A stretch of 32,420 bases of DNA. It comes from Candidatus Moraniibacteriota bacterium. Its GTDB lineage: Bacteria > Patescibacteriota > Minisyncoccia > Moranbacterales > GWC2-37-73. The notes beneath the pieces are model-generated. The model did no database searches, was not told the origin of the DNA, and saw only the letters and a program-made list of their open reading frames with translations. Both the position numbers and the translations under genes were made by a program. Location of the stretch: assembly GCA_013336225.1 (NCBI GenBank), contig JAAXUC010000004.1, forward strand, positions 1 through 32,420, given 5' to 3'. Positions 1 to 6,909 of this stretch are shown here, one piece after another. Each line of letters starts with the position of its first letter. Positions within the stretch are counted from its first letter, which is position 1.

Positions 1-603
1 TGGCAATCGATGCTTTTGTCTGCTGGCATTGAACCTTCCAAGCAAATCTTCATTAATGGTTTCATCACGGTTGATGGAAAAAAGATGAGCAAAAGTACGG
101 GCAATGTGATTAGCCCGGCAGAAATGGCGGAAAAATTTGGTATTGATGGCACTCGCTATCTTCTTTTGAGTGGCGGAAATTTTGGGGAAGATATGGATAT
201 TACTTGGGAAAAAATGACTGAAAAATTCAACGCTGATTTGGCCAATGGACTTGGTAATTTGGTTTCGCGCGTCGTGAAATTGAGCTCAGAATTTAATTAT
301 GAAATTAAGGGTGTAACTATGACTTCAGAGTTCGCCAAATTAATTGAAACAATGGAGATGGGACGCGCCCTGGGATATGTTTGGGATAAGGTGCGCGAGG
401 ACAATAAATTTATCGAGGAAAATAAGCCTTGGGAGCTGGCAAAGACCGATATCGCAAAATTTGCAAATGTGATGCAGAAACTTTTTATAGATTTAAATTA
501 TATCGCTGAGCACTTGATTCCATTTTTGCCTGACACTGCTGAGAAAATAAAAACAGCCTTGGAAATGAAAAAGGCTGAACCACTTTTTCAAAGAATTAAG
601 TAA
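1..603 (+). CDS. metG: Methionyl-tRNA synthetase, C-terminal part (5' end outside window)
   Basis: Charges tRNA-Met with methionine in the cytoplasm. The frame is open from base 1 (W-Q-S before the first internal Met at position 10), so the gene begins upstream and only about 200 C-terminal residues are seen. The class I signature KMSKS is present in the context DGKKMSKSTGNVISP, followed by a DGTRYLLL segment and the alpha-helical anticodon-binding domain (KFNADLANGLGNLVSR, ENKPWELAK), all typical of MetG. The protein stops soon after this domain, so it lacks the optional C-terminal EMAP/Trbp111-like tRNA-binding domain. The next gene starts 6 nt after the stop, suggesting co-transcription. 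Identity is secure. Confidence 0.95.
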   Translation, partial: WQSMLLSAGIEPSKQIFINGFITVDGKKMSKSTGNVISPAEMAEKFGIDGTRYLLLSGGNFGEDMDITWEKMTEKFNADLANGLGNLVSRVVKLSSEFNYEIKGVTMTSEFAKLIETMEMGRALGYVWDKVREDNKFIEENKPWELAKTDIAKFANVMQKLFIDLNYIAEHLIPFLPDTAEKIKTALEMKKAEPLFQRIK

Positions 604-609
604 TTTTTA

Positions 610-1017
610 ATGAAAAATATCATGGAAGAAGAAAAAAAGATCATCAAAGAATGTGTCACACCGGAAGCCAATGATTGTATTTCTTATGGAGTTGACATTA
701 ATCAAGAGGTGACGCCTATTGCCATCAGAGATACAATTGTGAGTTGTTTTGCAGATGCACACGCCAAGGAATTGGAACATTTGCGAGAGTTTGGCGAGAT
801 GAGTGAGGATGAGTTTGCTGAGATGAAAAAAATGAATGTTGAAATGCTTATCAAGAAATCTTTTGTTGATACTGGTGGTGACTTTGAAAACCCAACAAAA
901 GATTCCATTGAAAAGGCGATCAATGTTTTGGCTGCCTATGCCAGTAATTTCAGAAATCAGGAAATTGTGCAAAAAAATTATCACAAAGTCATGTGTCTTG
1001 TCCGCGCATTGAAATAG
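610..1017 (+). CDS. Hypothetical protein, 135 aa, downstream of metG
   Basis: Family not recognised. It is a soluble, acidic, mainly helical-looking protein with no signal peptide or membrane segment. It contains an E-rich stretch (LREFGEMSEDEFAEMKK) and five scattered cysteines but no spaced metal motif. Its first codon lies 6 nt after metG, so it is probably translated from the same message. An alternative start is the Met at 622 (MEEEKK); neither has a Shine-Dalgarno. Codon use resembles its neighbours. The antisense open frames over it look like shadows. Confidence 0.7.
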   Translation: MKNIMEEEKKIIKECVTPEANDCISYGVDINQEVTPIAIRDTIVSCFADAHAKELEHLREFGEMSEDEFAEMKKMNVEMLIKKSFVDTGGDFENPTKDSIEKAINVLAAYASNFRNQEIVQKNYHKVMCLVRALK

Positions 1018-1135
1018 AAAACCCTTCCTATTGTTTAGAAATTAAAAATTAAAAATTAAAAATTAGAGCATCTTATTTTACTTATTTATTATTACATAAG
1101 AATAAGTTTTTATTTATTTCGCTTAACTTGAAATC

Positions 1136-1978
1136 ATGCAACTCTTCGATACTCATGCCCATGTCAATTTCAATGCCTACAAAGACGACGGAGAAGAAGT
1201 TCTCCGTCGCTGTCTTGCTAACGGCATGAGTGTGGTCAATGTTGGTTCGCAGTTTTCCACCAGCAAGCGCGCAGTGGAATATGCTCATCTTTTTGATGAT
1301 AATGCGTATGCCGCAGTCGGCATTCATCCGGTGCACCTCAAGAAAGGCAGCTTCACGCATCATGATCCAGGGGAATTGACTGAAGAGGAAATTCCAACTA
1401 CGGGAGAAAAATTTGAATATGAAAAATATCTAAAGTTAGCCAAAGATGAAAAAGTGGTGGCTATTGGTGAAATCGGTTTGGACTATCATCATTTCGAGGA
1501 AGGCGATGACATTGAATTTTTGAAAAATTTGCAAAAAGAAACGTTATTAGAATTTATCAGATTGGCCAATGATGTGCAAAAACCTGTGATGCTGCATTGT
1601 TGGGATGGCTATGATGATTTGTTGGAAATCTTGGAAAAATATCCAGTTGATAAAAAAGGAATTGTGCATAGCTTCATCGGGTCATATAAGACAGCTAACA
1701 AATTTATTCAGTTGGGTTACATGATTGGGATGAACGGCATCGTTACTTATGGCGATAGCTACGACAGATTGATAAAAGAAATTGAACTCAAAGATATCGT
1801 CATTGAAACTGATTGTCCATATCTCACTCCGCGCCCTTTGGAACGAGGAATTCGCAATGAACCACTTTTCGTGAAAGAAGTTGCACAAAAAATTGCAGAT
1901 GTGAAAGGAATTTCCATTGAAGAAGTGGCGCAGATAACTTCGCAAAATGCAAAACGTATCCTTATCTTGTCATCCTGA
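1136..1978 (+). CDS. tatD: TatD family metal-dependent hydrolase/DNase
   Basis: Predicted cytosolic metal-dependent deoxyribonuclease of the TatD/YcfH amidohydrolase-fold family. Seen in order: N-terminal metal motif DTHAHVN (residues 4-10), AAVGIHPVHL, the conserved GEIGLDYH with its Glu ligand, VMLHCWD, a histidine in GIVHSFIGS, and the C-terminal ETDCPYLTPRP with the catalytic Asp. The 280 aa length is slightly above the usual 255-265, the surplus being an acidic insert after IHPVHL. The last residues (LSS) and the TGA stop are encoded by a REP-like palindrome (1969-1994), so a repeat insertion appears to have rewritten the C-terminus just after the normal NAKR-hydrophobic ending. No Shine-Dalgarno is visible. 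Confidence 0.93.
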   Translation: MQLFDTHAHVNFNAYKDDGEEVLRRCLANGMSVVNVGSQFSTSKRAVEYAHLFDDNAYAAVGIHPVHLKKGSFTHHDPGELTEEEIPTTGEKFEYEKYLKLAKDEKVVAIGEIGLDYHHFEEGDDIEFLKNLQKETLLEFIRLANDVQKPVMLHCWDGYDDLLEILEKYPVDKKGIVHSFIGSYKTANKFIQLGYMIGMNGIVTYGDSYDRLIKEIELKDIVIETDCPYLTPRPLERGIRNEPLFVKEVAQKIADVKGISIEEVAQITSQNAKRILILSS

Positions 1979-1994
1979 ACTTGTTTCAGGATCT
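1969..1994 (+). repeat. REP-like palindrome, left end of GIY-YIG unit
   Basis: Reads GTCATCCTGAACTTGTTTCA then GGATCT. The stem ATCCTGAA/TTCAGGAT encloses a CTTGT loop. It overlaps the last codons and stop of tatD. An inverted copy lies at 2287-2312 with the stem pair changed from C-G to G-C (ATGCTGAA/TTCAGCAT), a compensatory difference that supports a functional hairpin. Confidence 0.85.
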
Positions 1995-2002
1995 ATATTA
2001 TC

Positions 2003-2311
2003 ATGAAGCAATATTGTGTTTATATAATGACAAATATAGATAACTCAACTTTGTATATTGGGGTGACGGGTAATCTCTCAAAAAGAATTTATGAACACAA
2101 AAATAAAGTAGTAGAAGGTTTTACTAAAAAATATAATATAGACAAGCTTATATATTTTGAACAAACTGAAGATGTGCAAAATGCGCTAAGAAGAGAAAAG
2201 CAATTAAAAAATTAGCACAGAGATTGGAAGATGAATTTGATAAATAGTCTTAATCCAAAGTGGGATGATTTAGCTGGTACTCTTCTGGATGCTGAAACAA
2301 GTTCAGCATGA
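2003..2311 (+). pseudogene. GIY-YIG endonuclease domain protein interrupted by an amber codon
   Basis: Small single-domain GIY-YIG nuclease. The core is visible as YCVYIMTN (the GIY position), LYIGVTGNL (the YIG position) and KRIYEHKN (conserved Arg and His), then VEGFTKKYNIDKLIYFE and ALRREKQLKN. After residue 70 a TAG interrupts the frame. The same frame continues as HRDWKMNLINSLNPKWDDL to a TGA at 2309-2311. That tail matches the usual C-terminus of these ~85-100 aa proteins, where a Trp normally follows KN. The TAG is therefore best read as a TGG to TAG nonsense change. A 70-residue product retaining the catalytic N-terminus could still be made. Confidence 0.8.
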
Positions 2312-2312
2312 C
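2287..2312 (-). repeat. REP-like palindrome, right end of GIY-YIG unit
   Basis: On the minus strand it reads GTCATGCTGAACTTGTTTCA then GCATCC, matching the 1969-1994 copy at 23 of 26 positions, two of the changes being the compensated stem pair. It contains the TGA that ends the extended GIY-YIG frame. Confidence 0.85.
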
Positions 2313-2324
2313 AATCTATACATG

Positions 2325-2361
2325 AAAAAACCGCTACACAATTTTTTTGTGAGCGGTTTTT
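2325..2361. terminator. Bidirectional intrinsic terminator
   Basis: AAAAAACCGCT...AGCGGTTTTT forms a GC-rich stem (ACCGCT/AGCGGT plus CAC/GTG across a one-base bulge) with a T run on each strand. It lies between the + strand GIY-YIG unit and the convergent minus-strand gene at 2379-2588, so it can end both. Confidence 0.8.
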
Positions 2362-2378
2362 GCTTGTTGGGCGATGAT

Positions 2379-2588
2379 TCACCCTGTGATACTGACTGAG
2401 AGTGAATATTCTGAGTTGTCTCCACCTTCAAGTGCTTTGCTGATAGTGATTCTTTTTCCAGAATTAAGCACTAGTGTTATTGGTTGGTCATAATTGCGCA
2501 GATTTTGAACTGCAACATCTAAGGTTTTAGCTTGCGTGTGTCTCATTTCAAGTTCATTTTCTCCTGACAAAATGGCGAGTAGTAGCAT
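2379..2588 (-). CDS. Small hypothetical protein, 69 aa
   Basis: Family unknown. The protein begins MLLLAILSGENELEMRHTQA and has a Thr/Leu/Val-rich middle (ITLVLNSGKRITI) suggesting a small beta-rich fold. There is no clear membrane segment. The start is fixed by a strong AAAAAAAGGAG Shine-Dalgarno 7 nt upstream. It is the second gene of a minus-strand unit: the interrupted gene 2615-2941 lies just upstream with a TAA 26 nt before this start, and a terminator (2325-2361) follows its stop. No separate promoter is visible, so it probably depends on the promoter near 3000. Confidence 0.7.
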   Translation of the reverse strand: MLLLAILSGENELEMRHTQAKTLDVAVQNLRNYDQPITLVLNSGKRITISKALEGGDNSEYSLSVSITG

Positions 2589-2614
2589 GGTTAAACTCCT
2601 TTTTTTGGGATTTT

Positions 2615-2941
2615 TTAATCGTCAAAGTTGTTCCAATTTCTGTTTCTGTTTTCTTGGAGCGTATGCCAGTCTCTGGCAATCGATGTTACATGAGCAATAT
2701 TTGTCAGGTCATAGATCCCAATAACTCCAATACTGCGATCCTTGGCACAATGTTCAGCCTCTCCAATTTTTTGGGGAGGATTAGTGTTTGCTCTATATCA
2801 TGATGCTGTATATCTCCAGGTGCCTGCTTTAAGATCGAGTTCTAATCCTGGCAGATCATCTTTCAATGTTACCGCTTCTGGATAGGAGCTATGCTTCGGA
2901 CAATAAATGATCGCTACCAGATTTTCCAGTAAATGTTTCAT
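2615..2941 (-). pseudogene. Small gene with an in-frame TGA after codon 47
   Basis: The start (ATG 2941-2939) has an AAAGGAT Shine-Dalgarno and encodes MKHLLENLVAIIYCPKH... for 47 residues to a TGA at 2798-2800. The same frame then runs 60 more codons (YRANTNPPQKIGEAEH ... NRNWNNFDD) to a TAA directly before the Shine-Dalgarno of the next gene. The continuation looks coding: varied composition, conserved-looking blocks such as SIGVIGIYDLTNIAHV, and an exact fit to operon spacing. TGA is a stop elsewhere in the window, so this is either a nonsense mutation or an unusual readthrough site. A 47-residue product is possible. No family recognised. Confidence 0.6.
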
Positions 2942-2970
2942 GGAACAATCCTTTCTTTGTTAAAGAATAT

Positions 2971-3020
2971 TTCAGCTTGGCTGAAGTAATATTATTACAT
3001 ATAAGACCTGCAGGCGTCAA
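2971..3020 (-). promoter_or_regulatory. Promoter plus start-site hairpin for the 2941/2588 genes
   Basis: Minus strand: -35 TTGACG (3015-3020), 17-bp spacer, -10 TAATAA (2992-2997), then 6 nt, then the inverted repeat TTCAGC-CAA-GCTGAA (2971-2985). The -10 is weak but the spacing and the hairpin match the other small-gene promoters in this window. Confidence 0.55.
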
Positions 3021-3102
3021 TATTTGATATGTCTTTATTGATTGAAATATTCGACCAATGAGAGTACTATAAATATGTAGGTAATTATTTAATTTAATCT
3101 CG

Positions 3103-3129
3103 GTGAAATGGTCGCTTTGCGAATTTCAC
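3103..3129 (+). other. Leader hairpin upstream of the SPFH gene
   Basis: GTGAAA...TTTCAC encloses an inner TCGC-TTT-GCGA stem, ending 16 nt before the SPFH start codon. It has no T run, so it is not a terminator. It may be an RNA leader structure or an operator. Confidence 0.4.
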
Positions 3130-3145
3130 TGGACAAGAAAACATT

Positions 3146-3922
3146 ATGGACATTCTAGTGCAACTGTTTCCGGCAATTGTAATTATTGTGATTATCTTGT
3201 TGGCAAAGTCACTCAAGGTCTTAAAAGAGTATGAAAGAGGGGTGATCTTCTTTTTGGGTAAAGCAACTGGCGTGAGGGGGCCTGGGCTCATCATCTTGAT
3301 TCCAATTTTGGAAAAAATGACTCGCATCGTTCTGCGCACAGTGACCATGGACATTCCATCTCAAAAAATCATCACCAAAGACAATGTTTCAATTGACATT
3401 GCAGCGGTGGCATATTATCACATCATTGATCCGATGAAAGCAGTGGTGGCAATAGAAGATGTGTATAAGGCTGTGAATCAAATTTCTCAAACGACAGTGC
3501 GAAACGTGGTTGGGCAATTTTCACTTGACCAATTGCTTTCACAAACTGTGGACATCAATGCGCAAATAAAAAATGTGATTGATCAACACACTGAGCCGTG
3601 GGGAGCGCAGGTGACTGCGGTGGAAATCAAAGACATTGCTCTGCCTGAAAACATGCAACGTGCCATGGCCAAGGAAGCTGAAGCTGAAAGAGAAAAGCGC
3701 GCCAAAATCATTGCAGCTGATGGGGAATTCCAAGCTTCAATTAAATTGGGAGAAGCAGCTGACATCATCGCATCTCATCCGGTTGCCTTGCAACTTCGCA
3801 CTTTGCAAACCATGGCTGAAATTTCCGTGGAGAAAAATTCTACAATTATTTTCCCAGCCCAAATGATGGGAACAGTGAGTGAGGCTTTTAAGATGATCAG
3901 TGGGGATGATGTGAAAAAATAG
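3146..3922 (+). CDS. SPFH/Band 7 (stomatin/slipin-like) membrane protein
   Basis: Membrane-anchored scaffold protein of the stomatin/prohibitin class, thought to organise membrane microdomains and regulate membrane proteases or channels. A single N-terminal hydrophobic hairpin (about residues 3-20, ending [19 protein letters not shown]) precedes the SPFH domain, with the typical [22 protein letters not shown], the motif TVTMDIPSQ and the [11 protein letters not shown] block. A charged helix ([20 protein letters not shown]) and a C-terminal helix complete a standard 258-residue slipin. No NfeD partner is adjacent. Genes upstream and downstream on the other strand are unrelated, so it appears to be a single-gene unit ended by the hairpin at 3943-3979. 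No Shine-Dalgarno is visible. Confidence 0.92.
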   Translation: MDILVQLFPAIVIIVIILLAKSLKVLKEYERGVIFFLGKATGVRGPGLIILIPILEKMTRIVLRTVTMDIPSQKIITKDNVSIDIAAVAYYHIIDPMKAVVAIEDVYKAVNQISQTTVRNVVGQFSLDQLLSQTVDINAQIKNVIDQHTEPWGAQVTAVEIKDIALPENMQRAMAKEAEAEREKRAKIIAADGEFQASIKLGEAADIIASHPVALQLRTLQTMAEISVEKNSTIIFPAQMMGTVSEAFKMISGDDVKK

Positions 3923-3942
3923 TATTATAAAATTTGCATATT

Positions 3943-3979
3943 AAAAAGCCGCTCTGCGATGATTCGCGCGAGCGGCTTT
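3943..3979. terminator. Bidirectional terminator between SPFH gene and 3996-4397
   Basis: Stem AAAGCCGCT (3945-3953) with AGCGGCTTT (3971-3979). There is a five-T run on the minus strand and a weaker T-rich tail on the plus strand, so it can end both convergent units. Confidence 0.75.
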
Positions 3980-3995
3980 GAGATTTTGTGAGTTT

Positions 3996-4397
3996 TTAAA
4001 AAATTCCAAATTTCTTCTTTTTAGGTCTTGCTACCTCGAGAACTTCCTCAATAGCTTTTGCTGTGCTATTATAGTGTATGCTAAAAATTTCGCACTCACC
4101 GATGTGAAACAGAGTGCGCATAAACCATTCTTGAGCCGAAATCCGTACTCCCATTTTGTTTAGTTCAAAAGCTCGCATTTGCATGGCTACGATGATTCTA
4201 ATAAGGATAGTTTCTTGTTTTTTATCCAGAGCATGTTCACTTAGTTTCAATCCAAGATCGATCGATTGTTTTACCGTAATAAGTTGTTGCGCGGACATGT
4301 TGCTGACCTCAGAAAAAAGTGAATAAAATCCTTCAAAAAGATCTTCTGGGTTAAGTGTGTGAATCCTTGCTAAACTGTCTATGAAGTTTTCTGACAT
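3996..4397 (-). CDS. Hypothetical helical protein, 133 aa
   Basis: Family not recognised. An AAAGGAG Shine-Dalgarno 7 nt upstream fixes the start at MSENFIDSLARIHTLNPEDL, although the frame is open much further upstream. The sequence looks wholly alpha-helical and soluble, with an amphipathic run (SAQQLITVKQSIDLGLKLSE) and a basic tail PKKKKFGIF. It is the second gene of a two-gene unit after the small membrane protein 4448-4630 (50-nt gap), served by the consensus promoter at 4677-4705 and ended by the hairpin at 3943-3979. Confidence 0.72.
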   Translation of the reverse strand: MSENFIDSLARIHTLNPEDLFEGFYSLFSEVSNMSAQQLITVKQSIDLGLKLSEHALDKKQETILIRIIVAMQMRAFELNKMGVRISAQEWFMRTLFHIGECEIFSIHYNSTAKAIEEVLEVARPKKKKFGIF

Positions 4398-4447
4398 GGT
4401 TAATCTCCTTTGTTTAGAGATATTTTTGATAAAAATATTAAACAGCT

Positions 4448-4630
4448 TCAGCCCTTGGAGATTGCTAGTAATACGAGGCATCCTCCGATTGCAAGTGCTG
4501 CGAAGTTTAGCCGCACTTGTTCCCAAAAAGTGCAGTGATAAATTGCACCTTGATGTTTTTCGATCAATGCCAGAATTATGGCAAGTGTAAACATTGCAAC
4601 AAGCATGCCAAACAGTTTCAAAAATTCCAT
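4448..4630 (-). CDS. Small two-helix membrane protein, 60 aa
   Basis: Two hydrophobic segments are visible: LFGMLVAMFTLAIILALI (about 6-23) and LNFAALAIGGCLVLLAI (about 41-57), joined by a polar loop with His and Cys. This predicts a hairpin membrane protein. The start is set by an AAAGGAG site 6 nt upstream. It is the first gene after a perfect TTGACA-17-TATAAT promoter and is followed by the 133-aa gene. Function unknown. The protein has the size of a phage or toxin-type small membrane protein, but nothing specific supports that. Confidence 0.7.
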   Translation of the reverse strand: MEFLKLFGMLVAMFTLAIILALIEKHQGAIYHCTFWEQVRLNFAALAIGGCLVLLAISKG

Positions 4631-4655
4631 TGTACTCTCCTTTGTTAAAGAAATG

Positions 4656-4705
4656 GTTGGGCACTGCCAACTATGTATTATACTCCTTTTTTAATAAAAT
4701 GTCAA
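4656..4705 (-). promoter_or_regulatory. Consensus sigma70 promoter with start-site inverted repeat
   Basis: Minus strand: TTGACA (4700-4705), exactly 17 bp, TATAAT (4677-4682), both perfect consensus. Five nt further lies GTTGG-CAGTGC-CCAAC (4656-4671), which would fall at the transcript's 5' end. Drives 4448-4630 and 3996-4397. Confidence 0.85.
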
Positions 4706-4722
4706 TAGCAGCCGCATTTTGC

Positions 4723-4751
4723 TTGACGTAAAGCCATATTCACGAGATAAT
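4723..4751 (+). promoter_or_regulatory. Promoter of the ATP synthase locus
   Basis: TTGACG (4723-4728), 17-bp spacer, GATAAT (4746-4751), diverging from the minus-strand promoter at 4677-4705. The leader contains a small hairpin GTGTTT/AAACAC (4762-4780) ending 2 nt before the atpI-like start codon. Confidence 0.7.
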
Positions 4752-4782
4752 GGATAGCGTGGTGTTTTAAATGTAAACACAA

Positions 4783-5058
4783 ATGGAAGAGCAGAAAAAA
4801 ACAATCACTCCTTGGTGGCAACCTGGCATGCAGCTGTTTTTGCGGCTTTCTGGCTGGATTGGTGGACCAATAATTGTGGCAGTTTTTTTGGGAAAATATT
4901 TGGATCGCAGATATCATAGTGAGCCTTGGCTTTTTTTGGCCACAGTTGGAATTGCATTTGTCATTTCAATGATTGCGCTGATAGCAATAGGATTTAAGGA
5001 ATTCAAGAAGATTGAAAAGGAGGCTGCTAACGAAAAATTAGATAAAGAAAACAAATAA
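4783..5058 (+). CDS. atpI: AtpI/AtpZ-like F0F1 ATP synthase assembly membrane protein
   Basis: Small membrane protein of the AtpI/AtpZ group, thought to assist c-ring assembly or cation supply to the F0 sector. Two transmembrane helices are seen: LSGWIGGPIIVAVFLGKYL (about 23-41) and WLFLATVGIAFVISMIALIAIG (about 49-70). The motif GKYLDRRY between them is typical of the family, followed by a lysine/glutamate-rich cytoplasmic tail. Its stop TAA shares one base with the atpB start (ATAATG), implying translational coupling. First gene of the atp locus. Family placement is firm, precise role less so. Confidence 0.85.
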   Translation: MEEQKKTITPWWQPGMQLFLRLSGWIGGPIIVAVFLGKYLDRRYHSEPWLFLATVGIAFVISMIALIAIGFKEFKKIEKEAANEKLDKENK

Positions 5059-5915
5059 TGTCTGAATCTTTGGCACAACAAAATATTGAAAATACTCAAG
5101 AAGTTTCTCATGAAGCAACTCTTTTTGCTGAGCCGATTTTGCATGTGGGAAATTTCACTATCACCAACTCTTTGATTATGAGTTGGATTACAGTTGCCGT
5201 TTTGGTGACTTTTTTTGTGTTGGCTGGAAAAAAAGCCAAGAAGTCTGCCAAAAAAGCGCCGACTGGAATTCATAATTTTTTCGAAATCATCTTGGAGCAA
5301 GCCTTGAACATGGCTGATAGTGTGACGGGGGATCGCAAAAAAACTCTCAAATTTTTGCCGATCGTGTTGGCACTTTTTCTTTTCATTTTGGTGAGCAATT
5401 GGATGGGACTTTTGCCTGGCGTGGGAACGATCGGTTTCGTGGAAAATGCAGAGCATGGAAAAGTTTTCATTCCGCTTTTTCGCGGAGCAACAGCTGATCT
5501 TAACACCACTTTGGCAATTGCACTGTTCTCAGTCATCATCTCGCATGTCTTTGGGGTGATTGCAGTCGGAGCTTGGAATCATTTCAATAAATTTGTGAAT
5601 CTGAAAGCCATTTTGGCAATTCCCAAGAAAATCAAAAAAGATCCATCCATCTTGATGGTGAATCCAATCAAAATTTTTGTGGGCTTGATTGAAATTGTGA
5701 GTGAAATTGCCAAGATCGCATCATTATCTCTTCGACTTTTCGGAAATATTTTTGCCGGGGAAGTTTTGCTGGCTTCAATGATGGCCATTTCCGCCTTCCT
5801 GCTGCCATTGCCGTTCATGTTTTTGGAATTGATTGTGGGAATTGTACAGGCGTTGGTGTTTGCGATTTTGACGCTGGCATTTGTTTCAATTGCCACGACG
5901 AATGATGAACACTAG
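5058..5915 (+). CDS. atpB: F0F1 ATP synthase subunit a
   Basis: Membrane stator subunit forming the proton half-channels next to the c-ring. The 285-residue protein has about five to six hydrophobic helices. The essential stator arginine is in SLSLRLFGNIFAGEVLLA (Arg226), and helix blocks FILVSNWMGLLPGVGTIGF and ALVFAILTLAFVSIATT match subunit a. It overlaps the atpI-like gene by one base. A short hairpin CCAATGC-AAA-GCATTGG follows directly after the stop (5917-5933), then an AT-rich repeat and a minus-strand gene separate it from atpE. Confidence 0.96.
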   Translation: MSESLAQQNIENTQEVSHEATLFAEPILHVGNFTITNSLIMSWITVAVLVTFFVLAGKKAKKSAKKAPTGIHNFFEIILEQALNMADSVTGDRKKTLKFLPIVLALFLFILVSNWMGLLPGVGTIGFVENAEHGKVFIPLFRGATADLNTTLAIALFSVIISHVFGVIAVGAWNHFNKFVNLKAILAIPKKIKKDPSILMVNPIKIFVGLIEIVSEIAKIASLSLRLFGNIFAGEVLLASMMAISAFLLPLPFMFLELIVGIVQALVFAILTLAFVSIATTNDEH

Positions 5916-5933
5916 ACCAATGCAAAGCATTGG

Positions 5934-6050
5934 AATTTCGAATTTAGAATTTTGAATTTCGAATCAAATCAGAATGGCTGAATGTTTAAAAATTAGTCAT
6001 TAGGAAATTAAAAATTGATTCAAAATTCAGAATTCGAAATTAAAAATTAT
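5934..6050. repeat. AT-rich hairpin repeat, family B copy 1
   Basis: Left arm AATTTCGAATTTAGAATTTT pairs with the right arm GATTCAAAATTCAGAATTCG about 60 nt later. The loop contains ATCAGAATG..TGAATGTTTAAAA, which recurs in the copy at 7402-7523. No coding potential. Confidence 0.75.
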
Positions 6051-6056
6051 TTTTGA

Positions 6057-6080
6057 GTTTTGATAGTAGTTTTGAAAAAT
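6057..6080 (-). repeat. Recurrent post-terminator motif, copy 1
   Basis: Plus-strand TTTTGATAGTAGTTTTGAAA, immediately beyond the U-run of a minus-strand small-gene terminator. Near-identical copies lie at 11886-11909 and 10957-10980, and a related form (GATGAGTATTTTGAAAA) at about 11507-11524 and 12313-12329, each next to a small-gene terminator. Confidence 0.65.
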
Positions 6081-6088
6081 TAGAAAAG

Positions 6089-6117
6089 AAAAAAGCCATC
6101 GTCCGAAGAAGATGGCT
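6089..6117 (-). terminator. Terminator of small gene 6153-6338
   Basis: Minus strand AGCCATC...GATGGCT stem followed by a run of six T. Confidence 0.75.
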
Positions 6118-6152
6118 GTCAATTGTTTTACAACTGCTGCCCGTGAGCGTCG

Positions 6153-6338
6153 CTATCTCCGAGCTTCTTTGATAGCAATGTAAACACAAAGGGTAATTCC
6201 TATTGAGAAACAAGTTCCCGATACAACACACGCTGCTGCAATAGGCAATCCAACTGTGTATGGTCCTTTGATGACTAACATCGCGAAGTAGAAACCAATA
6301 CTGTTAAAGATTGCTGCTGCAATTAAGAAACCTATCAT
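6153..6338 (-). CDS. Small two-helix membrane protein, 61 aa, between atpB and atpE
   Basis: Begins MIGFLIAAAIFNSIGFYFAM and has two hydrophobic segments (about 2-22 and 29-54: VGLPIAAACVVSGTCFSIGI), ending IKEARR. The start is set by an AAAAAAGGAG site 6 nt upstream; the frame is open further upstream but that part overlaps the promoter. It is its own transcription unit, antisense to and inside the atp locus, with a good promoter (6386-6414) and terminator (6089-6117). Family unknown. Its position next to the F0 genes could mean an F0-associated small protein, or simply insertion. Confidence 0.68.
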   Translation of the reverse strand: MIGFLIAAAIFNSIGFYFAMLVIKGPYTVGLPIAAACVVSGTCFSIGITLCVYIAIKEARR

Positions 6339-6363
6339 GGAAGACTCCTTTTTTAAAAGATTT

Positions 6364-6414
6364 GTTGAATCATTGTCAACTGTATAGTATACACCCAATT
6401 CACCAAAAAGTCAA
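6364..6414 (-). promoter_or_regulatory. Sigma70 promoter with start-site inverted repeat
   Basis: Minus strand TTGACT (6409-6414), 17 bp, TATACT (6386-6391), then 5 nt, then GTTGA-CAATGAT-TCAAC (6364-6380). Same layout as 4656-4705, 11409-11459 and 12205-12265. Confidence 0.82.
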
Positions 6415-6432
6415 GTGTGCTGAACTGATAAA

Positions 6433-6461
6433 TTGCCAAATTGTGAAAATAAGGCTATAAT
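6433..6461 (+). promoter_or_regulatory. Promoter upstream of atpE
   Basis: TTGCCA (6433-6438), 17-bp spacer, TATAAT (6456-6461). It would restart transcription of atpE-F-H-A-G after the small-gene insertion. The family A palindrome (6476-6545) lies in the resulting leader. Confidence 0.65.
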
Positions 6462-6475
6462 AAAGCATAATTTGC

Positions 6476-6847
<372 letters not shown>

Positions 6848-6909
6848 TCTTTGATCCTGCCGCTTTCGAGCGACAGGAGAATAAGATCATTTATCAATTA
6901 GAAAATACT

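Larger units (their letters stand above)
1969..2312 (+). mobile_element. Putative 344-bp REP-bounded GIY-YIG element
   Basis: The unit begins with GTCATCCTGAAC and ends with the inverted counterpart GTTCAGCATGAC, so both ends are the same REP-like hairpin facing outward. The only content is a GIY-YIG nuclease reading frame whose final codons and stop fall inside the right repeat. The left repeat supplies the stop of the preceding tatD. The arrangement recalls REP sequences paired with a dedicated nuclease (as with RAYT transposases), but that mobility role is an inference. The coding frame is now interrupted, so this copy is probably inactive. Confidence 0.5.

Noticed and set aside
1025-1066. 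AAATTAAAAATTAAAAATT stretch before tatD as a promoter or element
   Set aside because: A simple low-complexity repeat of about 40 bp with no inverted arm; too little to call.
2615-2941. UGA read as glycine or tryptophan throughout this genome
   Set aside because: Genes at 11056-11382 and 12372-12608 end with TGA immediately before their terminators, so TGA acts as stop.
3996-4670. 224-codon version of the minus-strand 133-aa gene
   Set aside because: The extra 91 codons overlap the small membrane-protein gene 4448-4630 in another frame, and a strong Shine-Dalgarno marks the internal start at 4397.
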